Shown here: positions 1 to 7,775 of the stretch, in pieces
Layout: each line of letters opens with the position of its first letter
How positions within the stretch are numbered: the stretch's first letter is position 1
Assembly (NCBI GenBank): GCA_903863315.1
Contig: CAIPBN010000309.1
Coordinates: forward strand, 1-10,507
Source: an uncultured Verrucomicrobiota bacterium
GTDB lineage: Bacteria; Verrucomicrobiota; Verrucomicrobiia; Limisphaerales; SXTU01
Direction of reading: 5' to 3'
Length of the DNA: 10,507 nucleotides
Notes under the pieces: generated by a model
Database searches by the model: none
The model's input: only the letters and a program-made list of their open reading frames with translations
Told to the model about the DNA's origin: nothing
Made by a program: the position numbers and the translations under genes

Positions 1-468
1 AGTAACCACTCCGCCTCCGGCACTTGGGACACGCACGGCGACAACATCCCGCCCTACGGTGGCATCTGGAGCGGCCTGCGGCCGCTGCTGCCGGTATTTG
101 ACCACCTCTTCACCACCCTCGTCAGCGACCTTGGCGAGCGCGGCCTGCTGGACGACGTGCTGGTCATCGCGATGGGTGAGTTCGGTCGTTCGCCGCAAAT
201 CGGCACGCAGGGCAGCACGGACGGGCGCAACCACTGGCCTTACGTCTCCTCGATCACCCTCGCCGGCGGCGGCTTCCGCCACGGTCAAGTCATCGGCTCC
301 ACCGACCGCGACGGCGGGCAAATCGCCTCCCGCGCCCTCACCCCCGGCGACCTCGCGGCCACCATCTTCCACCACATGGGCGTGCCCGTGGACGTGACCT
401 ACGAAGACCATCAGCGCCGCCCGCGCTTTGTGGTGGAGCAAGGCGAGCCGATTCGGGAACTGGTTTGA
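1..468 (+). CDS. DUF1501 family protein, C-terminal part (5' end outside window)
   Basis: This is the last 155 codons of a DUF1501 protein, open from base 1 in frame 1 and ending at TGA 466-468. The family belongs to the alkaline phosphatase/sulfatase-like superfamily, is common and multi-copy in Planctomycetes and Verrucomicrobia, and is usually exported (often by Tat) and paired with DUF1549/DUF1553 cytochrome-type proteins. Visible family signatures are WDTHGDN at residues 9-15, MGEFGRSP shortly after the middle, GRNHWP, the glycine-rich LAGGGFRHGQVIG followed by STDRDG, and TPGDLAATIFHHMG near the end. The D/H residues in WDTHGD and the H in NHWP fit superfamily metal-ligand positions, though the true activity of DUF1501 is unknown. 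The tail EGEPIREL-like ending (here QGEPIRELV) is typical, so the C terminus is complete. A GTG at 157 could be called as a start but is internal, because homology continues upstream to base 1. It is the only plus-strand gene and converges on the acyltransferase gene. Confidence 0.93.
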   Translation, partial: SNHSASGTWDTHGDNIPPYGGIWSGLRPLLPVFDHLFTTLVSDLGERGLLDDVLVIAMGEFGRSPQIGTQGSTDGRNHWPYVSSITLAGGGFRHGQVIGSTDRDGGQIASRALTPGDLAATIFHHMGVPVDVTYEDHQRRPRFVVEQGEPIRELV

Positions 469-526
469 TTGGCCACAAGCGGGCGCACAGGGCTTTGAGT
501 TCTCTGCGTGCTTTCGCGGCCAATCA
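466..526. terminator. Shared bidirectional hairpin between convergent genes, containing both stop codons
   Basis: A perfect 9-base inverted repeat, TGATTGGCC (466-474) and GGCCAATCA (518-526), closes the 55-base gap between the convergent DUF1501 and acyltransferase genes. The outer three bases of each arm are the two TGA stop codons. Inside are two more short stems: AAGC 477-480 with GCTT 510-513, and CGCA 484-487 with TGCG 505-508, leaving a loop at 488-504. The arrangement is symmetric, so the same hairpin forms in both transcripts. There is no U-tract on either side, so a classical intrinsic terminator is not shown; a role as a 3'-end protector or a U-less terminator is inferred. Confidence 0.55.
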
Positions 527-1843
527 CAGCCGCAGAAAGATCTTCCGGCGATAGAGGAAGTTCACAAACCAGAAGATCAACGCGAAGCCTACGAGCGCGA
601 TGAGGAGGTTGCCCGCGCCATCGGCGATATGGGTGTCGAGGGCCTTCTTCACGTCGCCGCCCACGAGGCGGTTCGCCACGGTGCGGAAGGAGAGGAGATT
701 GTTCGCCACATAGATCGTGATGGAGTTCATGCCAATCCACACGAAGGGCTGGCACCAGCCGCGCCACTGCCACACGTCCACAATCTGATAGAACGCGGCC
801 AGCAGCATCGCGCTGTAGCCGCCGGCCACGAGCACGAAACTAGAGGTCCAAATCTTCTTCACGACGGGAAACGACATTCCCCACGCGAAGCCCGCGATGA
901 CCGCGAGCGCGCCGAAGCTGAGGAGATAAATCACCTTCCACTTGTCGCAGAAATCCTCGCGTCGCAACCAGACGCCAGCCAACACGCCGAGCAGGCAGGT
1001 GGCCACGGCGGGCAGGGTGCTGAGCAGGCCCTCGGGGTCGTAGAAGAGGTCATATTTGCGACCAGGCAGGAACTGGAAGTCGAGGTGGTTGGCGAGATTG
1101 TGGCCGGGGGCAAACTGGCCGGTGGTGAGGTCCTTGGTCTGGCGGAACAATTCGCGGGCCTTGCGCCAAGCAGGACTGTTCGCAGTTGCCGAAGGATTCG
1201 TCTCGGACTTGAGCACGGTCGCGCCGCGCGGATCACCGGATTTCTCCGCCAGATCGGCGAGCTTGGCCTTGTCCAACTGGATGTCGCGGATGGGCACGAA
1301 GTTCATCAAGGCCCAGTAGCCGAGGAGAATTCCCGCGATGATGCCCGCCAGCGCCTTCATCCGCGCGCCGACGAAGCAGAAAATCAGCCCTGCGCCGAGA
1401 TACGCGAGTGCGATGCGTTGCAGCACGCCCAGCAGGCGTATGTCCGGCCACTCCTTCGTAAGGCCGCCGGAGTAGAAGATGCCCAGCACGAAGAGCAGCG
1501 CGGCGCGGCGCACAATTCGGTTCAACGCGCCGGTCCGGCCATGCTGCTGCGTCTCCTTCGTGATCGAGAAGACGACCGACACGCCGGAGATGAAGACGAA
1601 CAACGGGAAGATCAGATCGTAGAAGGCGAAGCCGTCCCAGTCCTTGTGCCGGAACTGGCCCGCGAGCCAGCCGAAAAGCGTCCACGTCTGGTCGTTGCCG
1701 CCGGACATCTTGCCCGCGGTGGTGACGATGAAGTCGCCGCCAAGAATCCAGAACATGTCGAAGCCACGCAGGGCGTCGAGCGACATGAGGCGCGGGCTGA
1801 CGGGCGCGGCAGGCGGAGCAGGCGGTGCGGCAGTGGCGCTCAT
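524..1843 (-). CDS. DUF5009 / HGSNAT-like (NagX-type, COG4299) integral membrane acyltransferase
   Basis: This 439-residue polytopic membrane protein belongs to the family that includes human heparan-alpha-glucosaminide N-acetyltransferase and bacterial NagX, which are thought to carry acetyl groups across the membrane and place them on amino sugars. The opening motif RLMSLDALRGFDMFW (residues 18-32) is the family hallmark. HxxWxGxxxxDLxFPxFxFI follows from H66; from memory, this histidine aligns with the active-site His of human HGSNAT. About ten hydrophobic segments can be seen, including FVFISGVSVVFSI, ALLFVLGIFYSGG, LLSTLPAVATCLLG and the final LLIALVGFALIFWFV. A soluble loop of roughly 75 residues in the middle (DLAEKSG to YDLFYDPEG) precedes the conserved DPEGLLSTLPA. 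The start at 1843 is preferred over Met20 because Arg18-Leu19 belong to the conserved motif. The Ala/Pro-rich first 17 residues are not conserved in character. No Shine-Dalgarno is present. It lies 156 bases after the cytochrome fusion on the same strand. The natural acceptor is unknown. Confidence 0.88.
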   Translation of the reverse strand: MSATAAPPAPPAAPVSPRLMSLDALRGFDMFWILGGDFIVTTAGKMSGGNDQTWTLFGWLAGQFRHKDWDGFAFYDLIFPLFVFISGVSVVFSITKETQQHGRTGALNRIVRRAALLFVLGIFYSGGLTKEWPDIRLLGVLQRIALAYLGAGLIFCFVGARMKALAGIIAGILLGYWALMNFVPIRDIQLDKAKLADLAEKSGDPRGATVLKSETNPSATANSPAWRKARELFRQTKDLTTGQFAPGHNLANHLDFQFLPGRKYDLFYDPEGLLSTLPAVATCLLGVLAGVWLRREDFCDKWKVIYLLSFGALAVIAGFAWGMSFPVVKKIWTSSFVLVAGGYSAMLLAAFYQIVDVWQWRGWCQPFVWIGMNSITIYVANNLLSFRTVANRLVGGDVKKALDTHIADGAGNLLIALVGFALIFWFVNFLYRRKIFLRL

Positions 1844-1922
1844 GTGTGTGAGAGAAGGCTAGCAGTCACCGCGCGCAAGGAAAGAGCGGATGACCTGAAC
1901 GAACCGAGTAACGTGCCGGCGG

Positions 1923-1998
1923 CTTCCAGCCGCTGCGTTGTGCGTGAGCCGCTCGGTGTGCGCTCGCAGGTTCGCTGCCCACCGACGGCGGCTGGAAG
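1923..1998 (-). terminator. Nested hairpin directly after the cytochrome-fusion stop codon
   Basis: Three nested stems: CTTCCAGCCGC 1923-1933 with GCGGCTGGAAG 1988-1998 (11 bp, perfect), TCGGTG 1953-1958 with CACCGA 1980-1985 (6 bp), and GCAG 1966-1969 with CTGC 1975-1978 around a GTTCG loop. The outer arm ends one base away from the TGA at 2000-2002. There is no U-tract. It could be a 3'-end stabiliser, a terminator without U-tract, or a copy of a dispersed extragenic palindrome; the gene-end position favours a transcript-end role. The rest of the 156-base gap (1844-1922) shows no clear promoter. Confidence 0.5.
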
Positions 1999-1999
1999 T

Positions 2000-4900
2000 T
2001 CAGCGGCTGCTGCGGCGGGTGGGTTGGAGCCATTGCTCACCGTTCTGCGCCTGGAGGAAGGCGAGGAGGTCCAGCAGTTCTTCCCGAGTGAGCACCGCGT
2101 CCAGCCCCTCCGGCATCACGGAGACAGCCCCGGGTTTGACGCTCTTGATGTCGCTGCGCGGGATGCGCTGTTCGAGCAGGGCGTTGAGCTTCATCACCAC
2201 GGCGCTGGCGTCCTCGCGCACAATATTACCCGTGACCACGTCGTCCTTGGTCTCGACGCGCATGGGCTCGTAGCCGGGCACGAAACTGGCACTGGGAAAG
2301 ACAATCGCCTCCAGGATGTCTCGCCCTGACCGGATGGAGCCGATGGAAGTCAGGTCCGGGCCGAGCGTGCCGCCCTCGCGCCCGATGGCATGACAGGCGG
2401 AGCACTGGGATTTCTGACCGTAGAAGACCGTTCGGCCCCGGCCCACATCGCCGCCAGCGAGGAGTGGCTCCAAGGTTTTCAAGCGCTGGATGCGCCCGGC
2501 TTGGTGGGCCTCGATGCGTTCGTGGAGCGGCCTGGCGGCGGCACGGACGGAGTCAGGATAGCTTTGGAGCAACTCGGTGAGCGCGGGACTACTCATCACG
2601 TCGAGGGCGACCGGGTTGCCGGCCAGCGCGGTCACGAGCGCTTTGCCGGCGGGATCGCTCTTGCCGCCGCGCCAGGCCTCGGTGAGCGCCAGCAGGCTCG
2701 CGGCGTCCGCCTTGGTGACAAGTGATTCCGCCACCCGGACTTGCTGGACCTCGGTCAGCTTCACCTTGCCCAGCGTCTGGGCGGCGGCGCGCAGGATGTA
2801 GTCCTTGTCCGCAGCCGCTTCAAGCAGCACGGCGAAGTGGTTGGTGTCCATCGCCGCAGCCCGGGCGGACAACGCGGCGATGGCGGCGAGGCGCAGGGCC
2901 TTGCTCTCCTTGGGCGCGGCGGCGGTGCGACGCAGCAGGGTGTCGAATTCCGTCAGTCCCCGCGTGCGAATCAGCGCGATGGTGCGGACGCGCAGGGGCT
3001 GGCTCTGGCCATCAAGCAGGGCGCTGAGAACCTGATTCCAGATGTCCGGAAATTTCTTCACTGGACTGCGCTCCATCACCTCCAGCAGGAACATCCGGCG
3101 CTCCTCCTTGAGGGTCGCGGTGTTGAGGGCGACCGCGACGACTCCTTGCAGGCCAGCATCCGTGGCGAACGTGTGGAACGTGTCCCGCAGCAAGGCTTCC
3201 TCACCGACTTCCCAGGCATCGGCCCGGAAGCGTTCGCGCAGATAGTCTTTCAAGCCTGCGCCCCATTCGGCGTGCCGGGTGAATACCCACAGCGCGGCGC
3301 GGCGCAGGTCGGCATCCTTGCTGCGCAAGAGCGGTGCAACATGCGCCATGACCAGCGTGCTGCCCTCCATCTGGTCGAAGGCAATGAGCGCGGCCTTCGC
3401 ACTGCCCGGGGGTAACCGCCCAAGCTGGGCAGTCGAGCTGCCCACCGACTGGTTGGTCATGCGGGAGAAGTTTTGGATGAGCGCGTAGGTGATGGCGTGC
3501 TCCTCGAAACGATCGGCCGCGCGGGCGGCGGCATCGACCAAAAAACCATTGCTGCGCTTCTCGCCCAGCCGACCCAGCGCGGTGGCCGCCTCGCGTCGCA
3601 CCGGGGCCTGATCGCGCTGGAGCAGTCCATGCAAGGTGTCGAGTGCTCCCTTGTCCGCCGCGAGACCGACGGCTTGTGCGGCGGCGATGCGCACTTCCAA
3701 CGCGGGATCTTCCAACGCAGCGCGCACTTCCGCGCGGGCCTTGGGGGAACCGATGCGGAACAAGGCCCAAACCGCCGCCGCCCTGGCCTCCGCATTGGCG
3801 GACTTGCGCCGGACTTCAGCGAGTGGGGCGACTGCGGCGGCGCCTTGCTTCACCAACGCTTCCACGGCTCGGTCCACCACCGCCGGGCGTGAATCATCGA
3901 TCAGCCTGGCCAGCGCAGCGGGCGACTGTTGCTGCCAGTTCAGGCGCTCGCCGCGTGGGTCCAGAATTTTGGCGGTCTCGGCGAGGCGCACGCGGTAGAT
4001 GCCGCCCTTGAACTCCGGCTTGCTGATGCGCGAGAGCGGGCACTGGTCCACATACCAGCCACCGGTGTCCACCACGAGCAGGCTGCCATCGGCGTCCTCC
4101 AGCACGTCGCACGGGTGGAAATCCGGATCACTGGAGACGAGAAAATCAGAGTCATCGGTGCGGAAGGTGGCGCCAGCACGATGGACAACATGCCGCTGCA
4201 CACGGTGCGGATTAAACTGCGCGCTGAAGAGGTTGCCGCGGAATTCCGGTCCGAAGCTGGTGCCGCGATAGCGCGCAAGGCCGGCGGGCGCGATGCGCGC
4301 GAACCGCGTCATGGGCGGCATGAGTTCGCCGGTGAGCTTGAACTCGGCGACGCTCTCGTGCCACTTGCTGTAAACGCCGCCGTGCAGGAAGTGCATGAGC
4401 CCGTCGCGCTGGCCGTGCTGCGGATTCACGAAGTAGGTCATCGTGCCGACCATTTCGCCCGCCGGCGTCCAGATGACTTCAACGGGGTTGTCGAACCCAC
4501 CGCCAGCGAAGGACTGGAGTTGCGTGCCATCGGGACGCACCCGCCAGATGCGCGCGGCGAGACCCTTCAAGTTCGTGCCCTCCTTCGTCTTGATGTCAAA
4601 GCCATGCCGGCCATCCGTCAGATACAGCCAGCCGTCCGGCCCAAGGAACGGTCCGTGCAGGCTCGCCGTGCCGCGCACATTCCAGCCGCTCAGCAGCACC
4701 GTCCGTGAGTCCGCCATTCCGTCGCCATCCAAGTCGTCAAAGCGGAGCAGTTCCGGCGGCGACGCGACGAACAGCGCGCCGTCGTGCCACAGCACGCCCA
4801 TCGGGATGCCGATGCGATCCACGAAGAAAGTGCTGCGGTCGAAGACGCCATCGCCATCCGTGTCCTGAAGCATGCGGATGCGGCACTCGGGTGCCTGCGA

Positions 4901-5134
4901 CATAGCCAAGCCGCGGATGTTCTTGCCCGAGGATTCAGCGAGGAATAGCCGGCCGCGTTCATCCAGCGCGCCAAACATTGCGTAGGGCGCGAGGTCCGGT
5001 CCGGCGGCGAGCTCCACCTTGAAGCCCTCGGGCACGCGCAGAGCGGCCAGCCCGGCGGGTTGCGGGGCCGCTGCAGTGGGCAGACAAAGAGAGAGGCTGA
5101 AGAGCCCGAGGAGAAAAAAGCGCGCCGGTTTCAC
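2000..5134 (-). CDS. Secreted PVC-type beta-propeller / HEAT-repeat / cytochrome c fusion protein
   Basis: A 1044-residue exported protein of the PVC-specific 'membrane-bound dehydrogenase' architecture (families resembling TIGR02604 and TIGR02603). A signal peptide is visible: MKPARFFLLGLFSLSLCLPTAAA, with probable cleavage after AAA. Residues ~30-390 resemble a glucose/sorbosone dehydrogenase-like propeller, starting with VPEGFKVELAAGPDL, with two Ca-loop-like motifs DTDGDGVFD (91-99) and DLDGDGMAD (134-142), then LTDGRHGFD and FSAQFNPHRVQRHV. Residues ~404-890 are helical HEAT-like repeats. The C-terminal cytochrome c domain has CSACH heme binding at 911-915, GPDLTSIG, and a probable distal Met1007 in SVMPEGLD. 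The start is GTG at 5134: an in-frame TAG at 5144-5146 rules out longer forms and the signal peptide begins there. The substrate is unknown; a periplasmic electron-transferring oxidase/dehydrogenase for a sugar is a family-based guess. The tail QPTRRSSR is beyond the conserved domain. It follows pyrG by 65 bases with no obvious terminator between. Confidence 0.93.
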   Translation of the reverse strand: MKPARFFLLGLFSLSLCLPTAAAPQPAGLAALRVPEGFKVELAAGPDLAPYAMFGALDERGRLFLAESSGKNIRGLAMSQAPECRIRMLQDTDGDGVFDRSTFFVDRIGIPMGVLWHDGALFVASPPELLRFDDLDGDGMADSRTVLLSGWNVRGTASLHGPFLGPDGWLYLTDGRHGFDIKTKEGTNLKGLAARIWRVRPDGTQLQSFAGGGFDNPVEVIWTPAGEMVGTMTYFVNPQHGQRDGLMHFLHGGVYSKWHESVAEFKLTGELMPPMTRFARIAPAGLARYRGTSFGPEFRGNLFSAQFNPHRVQRHVVHRAGATFRTDDSDFLVSSDPDFHPCDVLEDADGSLLVVDTGGWYVDQCPLSRISKPEFKGGIYRVRLAETAKILDPRGERLNWQQQSPAALARLIDDSRPAVVDRAVEALVKQGAAAVAPLAEVRRKSANAEARAAAVWALFRIGSPKARAEVRAALEDPALEVRIAAAQAVGLAADKGALDTLHGLLQRDQAPVRREAATALGRLGEKRSNGFLVDAAARAADRFEEHAITYALIQNFSRMTNQSVGSSTAQLGRLPPGSAKAALIAFDQMEGSTLVMAHVAPLLRSKDADLRRAALWVFTRHAEWGAGLKDYLRERFRADAWEVGEEALLRDTFHTFATDAGLQGVVAVALNTATLKEERRMFLLEVMERSPVKKFPDIWNQVLSALLDGQSQPLRVRTIALIRTRGLTEFDTLLRRTAAAPKESKALRLAAIAALSARAAAMDTNHFAVLLEAAADKDYILRAAAQTLGKVKLTEVQQVRVAESLVTKADAASLLALTEAWRGGKSDPAGKALVTALAGNPVALDVMSSPALTELLQSYPDSVRAAARPLHERIEAHQAGRIQRLKTLEPLLAGGDVGRGRTVFYGQKSQCSACHAIGREGGTLGPDLTSIGSIRSGRDILEAIVFPSASFVPGYEPMRVETKDDVVTGNIVREDASAVVMKLNALLEQRIPRSDIKSVKPGAVSVMPEGLDAVLTREELLDLLAFLQAQNGEQWLQPTRRSSR

Positions 5135-5199
5135 GCGCAGAGACTAACAGAAGGCAGCCCAGCCGCCAACCGGGAGCTTGGCCGGAGCGCGCCGGCGGT

Positions 5200-6813
5200 T
5201 CACAGCGCCTTCTTGTGCAATTGCAGGTGCGCGGCGGCGATGAAGCCCCGGAAGAGCGGATGCGCGGCGTTGGGCTTGCTGAGGAACTCCGGGTGAAACT
5301 GGCTCGCCACGTAGAACGGGTGGTCCTTCAGCTCGATGATCTCCACCAGCTTGCCGTCCGGCGAAGTGCCGCTGAAGGCAAAGCCCGCCGCTTCGTAGCG
5401 TTCGCGGTAGGCGTTGTTGAACTCGTAGCGGTGGCGATGGCGCTCCAGCACGACAAACGCGCCGTAAAGCTGCTGCGCACGGCTGCCCATCACGAGCTGG
5501 CAGGGCTGCGCGCCCAGCCGCATCGACCCGCCCTTCTTCGTCACCTTACGCTGGTCATCCAGCAGCGCGATCACCGGGTGCGGCGTGGCCGGATCGAACT
5601 CGGTCGAGTGCGCGCCCTTGAGCCCGAGCACGTGGCGGCCGAACTCGATAGTGGCGATTTGCATGCCCAGGCAAAGCCCCAGGTAGGGCACCTGCTTTTC
5701 CCGGGCATACTTGGCCGCGAGGATTTTGCCTTCCGTGCCGCGCTCGCCAAAGCCGCCCGGCACGAGGATGCCGCCCAGGCCCTTCAGGATTTTTTCCGGC
5801 CCGTTCTTCTCAATGTCCTCGGAATCAATCTTCTCGATTTCCACACCGCAGTCGTTGGCCACGCCACCGTGGATGATGGCCTCGTAAACCGATTTGTAGG
5901 CGTCCTGGAGCTCAATGTATTTGCCCACCACGCCAATGCGGACCCGGTGCTGGGGCGCGATGAGCTTGCGGATGATCTCCTGCCAGGGCGCCATGTTGGC
6001 CGCCGGCACGGTGAGGCCCAGCACGCGGCAGACGAGGTCATCCAGCCGCTCGCGCTGGAGCATGAGCGGCACCTCGTAAATCGAGTGGTCAACGTCCTTG
6101 TGCTCCACGACCGCCTCGAAGGGCACGCTGCAAAACATGGCCATCTTCTGGCGCAGCTCCTTGTCGAGGGACTTCTCACAACGGCACACGAGAATGTGCG
6201 GGCTGATGCCGATTTCGCGCAGCTTGGCCACGCTCTGCTGCGTGGGCTTGGTCTTCAGCTCGCCCGCCGCCTTGATGAACGGCACGTAGGTGACGTGGAT
6301 GAAGCAGACATTGTGCGGGCCGACCTCCTGGCCGAACTCGCGGATGGCCTCCAAGAACGGCAGCCCCTCGATGTCGCCGGTCGTGCCGCCCACCTCGGTG
6401 ATGATGACATCCACCTTGGCGTCATCCGCCAGCACCTGGATGCGGCGCTGGATTTCATCGGTGACGTGCGGGATGACCTGGACGGTCTTGCCGAGGTAGA
6501 TGCCGTTGCGCTCGTTGTCGAGGACCTGCTGGTAAACCTGGCCGCTGGTGGTGTTGTTCTTGCGCGAAAGCTTGGTGCTGGTGAAGCGCTCGTAGTGCCC
6601 GAGGTCGAGGTCCGTCTCCGCGCCGTCATCCAGCACATAGACCTCGCCGTGCTGGTAGGGCGACATGGTGCCGGGATCAAGGTTCAGGTAGGGGTCGAAC
6701 TTCTGCAGCGCGACCTTGAGACCGCGATTCTCCAGCAGCGTGCCCAGCGCGGCTGCGGTGAGTCCTTTGCCCAGGGAACTGACCACGCCGCCGGTGACGA
6801 AAATGTATTTCAT
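5200..6813 (-). CDS. pyrG: CTP synthase (glutamine-hydrolysing)
   Basis: A cytoplasmic enzyme making CTP from UTP, ATP and glutamine, the last step of de novo pyrimidine nucleotide synthesis. The 537-residue product is full length. The synthetase domain starts with MKYIFVTGGVVSSLGKG (P-loop, Lys16), followed by QKFDPYLNLDPGTMSPYQHG (38-56), GAETDLDLGHYERF (64-77) and ITEVGGTTGDIEG (138-150; Glu140 a Mg ligand in the family). The class I glutamine amidotransferase domain has the oxyanion motif PGGFGERG (352-359), the nucleophile Cys381 in GLCLGMQ, and the His507/Glu509 pair in FHPEF. HRHRYEFN (460-467) matches the conserved family segment. All key residues are present, so it should be active. 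ATG at 6813 is chosen because the protein family begins MKYIFVTGG; an in-frame GTG at 6837 would add eight unconserved residues. No Shine-Dalgarno is visible. It lies 140 bases after the esterase cassette and may be transcribed separately. Confidence 0.98.
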   Translation of the reverse strand: MKYIFVTGGVVSSLGKGLTAAALGTLLENRGLKVALQKFDPYLNLDPGTMSPYQHGEVYVLDDGAETDLDLGHYERFTSTKLSRKNNTTSGQVYQQVLDNERNGIYLGKTVQVIPHVTDEIQRRIQVLADDAKVDVIITEVGGTTGDIEGLPFLEAIREFGQEVGPHNVCFIHVTYVPFIKAAGELKTKPTQQSVAKLREIGISPHILVCRCEKSLDKELRQKMAMFCSVPFEAVVEHKDVDHSIYEVPLMLQRERLDDLVCRVLGLTVPAANMAPWQEIIRKLIAPQHRVRIGVVGKYIELQDAYKSVYEAIIHGGVANDCGVEIEKIDSEDIEKNGPEKILKGLGGILVPGGFGERGTEGKILAAKYAREKQVPYLGLCLGMQIATIEFGRHVLGLKGAHSTEFDPATPHPVIALLDDQRKVTKKGGSMRLGAQPCQLVMGSRAQQLYGAFVVLERHRHRYEFNNAYRERYEAAGFAFSGTSPDGKLVEIIELKDHPFYVASQFHPEFLSKPNAAHPLFRGFIAAAHLQLHKKAL

Positions 6814-6874
6814 GAAAAGCGTAACGGCGGGAACCACAAGCGCTGTGGCACCCGCCGGAGCCGTAGGTTAGGAA

Positions 6875-6890
6875 CCCGCCCCCCGGCGGG
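6875..6890 (-). other. GC hairpin in the pyrG 5' region
   Basis: CCCGCC 6875-6880 and GGCGGG 6885-6890 form a 6-bp stem with a CCCC loop. The second arm can alternatively pair with CCCGCCGG at 6851-6858 as an 8-bp stem (ccggcggg 6883-6890), so two exclusive structures are possible about 40-75 bases before the pyrG start. No U-tract follows. It may be part of the terminator region of the upstream cassette or a pyrG leader element; function is not shown. Confidence 0.3.
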
Positions 6891-6898
6891 CAATGGTT

Positions 6899-6944
6899 AA
6901 AAACTTGGCACCGCCGCAGCGCGAACCTCTGCCCTACCGCCAAG
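6899..6944 (-). terminator. Possible intrinsic terminator of the esterase cassette
   Basis: On the minus strand, ten bases past the SGNH gene stop, CTTGGC (6944-6939) pairs with GCCAAG (6909-6904), which is followed at once by TTTTT (6903-6899). The 29-base interior holds a further small GCAG/CTGC pairing. The U-run directly after the stem fits a Rho-independent terminator in the right place and orientation, but the stem is short and the loop is long. Confidence 0.4.
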
Positions 6945-6953
6945 GCTGCCGGA

Positions 6954-7775
6954 TCACCGCAGTGGAGGCAGCGCAGCAAAGGCCCGGGCAAAGCGTTCGC
7001 CAAGGGTGAGCTTGGCCACCTTGTTGAAATGCAGGGCATCGGGCATCTGGCCCCGGAGATCCGTCGTGTCAAAATACCCGATGTCCGCCCGCCGGGCCGC
7101 CAAACCGGCGTGCTTGGCCCGGACCACATCGCGCGTGGCCCCGGCAGCGGCGATGCCGCCAATCACCGCGCGCATGCCGGTCGCTTGCGGCAAATCGGCA
7201 CGGAGATTCGCCAGGAGCTGCTCGAAACGTTGGTCGGCCATGGCCGCCTCGGCCGCCGAATCACTCTCTCCCTGCAGATACAACAGCCCCGCCATCTCAA
7301 ACGTGTGGCCACCCGCTTGCAAGTGAGCGGCCGCGGCCTGCACCGTTTTCACGAGATGCTCATACATGTGCGCGTCGGCCCCACCCTTCGACCAGAAGGA
7401 ATTGCCGCCCCCGCCACGGCTGGCCTTGATGATGCCCAGATTGGTCACCCCGGCCCGAAAGTGACTGCGGCCGAAGGCCATCTCCGGCCCCCAGTGAGTC
7501 GCGCTGCCCTTGTAAAACCCGCCCTGCTGAGCCTGCAACTTGGTGAAGCCGCCGTCCGAGCTGCCCAGAGAAGTCTTCGCGTTGGCCAGGTTGTGCCAGA
7601 AGAAGCGAATTTGCGCATCTACCGGATCCGGACCGGGTGAAGGATCCGCTTCACCGCCATCCGTGGTGCCCAGGGAATTGGACTGCCCGGTGAGCAGGAA
7701 GAGCTGGTAGTGCGCGGCAGTGGCTGGCGTGGCCAAGGTGATCCAGCCAGCGAGCAGCAGGAGAGGCAGCTTCAT
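6954..7775 (-). CDS. SGNH-hydrolase, sialate O-acetylesterase-like (SASA/CE6-type) secreted esterase
   Basis: A 273-residue protein with a signal peptide (MKLPLLLLAGWITLATPATA, cleavage probably after TATA-A). It carries the blocks of the SASA/CE6-like esterase fold: LLTGQSNSLG with Ser32 as probable nucleophile, HWGPEMAFGR (94-103), KASRGGGGNS (117-126), LQGESDS (167-173, the QGExD block), and DALHFN with Asp246 and His249 as the remaining triad members. The family removes O-acetyl groups from sugars such as sialic acid or acetylated xylan; the actual substrate cannot be told from the sequence. It is the last of three genes joined by 4-base overlaps: its ATG at 7775 overlaps the TGA of the alpha/beta hydrolase, which fixes the start and suggests translational coupling. 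All catalytic residues appear present. A possible terminator follows. Confidence 0.88.
   Translation of the reverse strand: MKLPLLLLAGWITLATPATAAHYQLFLLTGQSNSLGTTDGGEADPSPGPDPVDAQIRFFWHNLANAKTSLGSSDGGFTKLQAQQGGFYKGSATHWGPEMAFGRSHFRAGVTNLGIIKASRGGGGNSFWSKGGADAHMYEHLVKTVQAAAAHLQAGGHTFEMAGLLYLQGESDSAAEAAMADQRFEQLLANLRADLPQATGMRAVIGGIAAAGATRDVVRAKHAGLAARRADIGYFDTTDLRGQMPDALHFNKVAKLTLGERFARAFAALPPLR

Noticed and set aside
157..468. Start of the DUF1501 gene at GTG 157
   Set aside because: Homologous DUF1501 sequence (WDTHGDN and following) is in frame from base 1, so the gene enters from outside the window.
428..2329. A 633-codon open frame on the plus strand
   Set aside because: It lies antisense to the acyltransferase gene and the end of the cytochrome fusion. 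Its translation is His/Glu/Arg-rich with no domain or membrane pattern, typical of an antisense frame in GC-rich coding DNA.
5162..5198. Terminator after pyrG
   Set aside because: Several short GC stems are possible (ccgcc 5163-5167 with ggcgg 5194-5198; gccgg 5181-5185 with ccggc 5192-5196), but they compete, are only 5 bp and no U-tract follows.
6814..6837. GTG start eight codons upstream for pyrG
   Set aside because: CTP synthases start at MKYIFVTGG or similar; the extra residues are not part of the family.
5215..6900. A 561-codon open frame on the plus strand opposite pyrG
   Set aside because: The minus strand is an unmistakable, intact CTP synthase. The plus frame has no recognisable motifs and mirrors the codon structure of pyrG.
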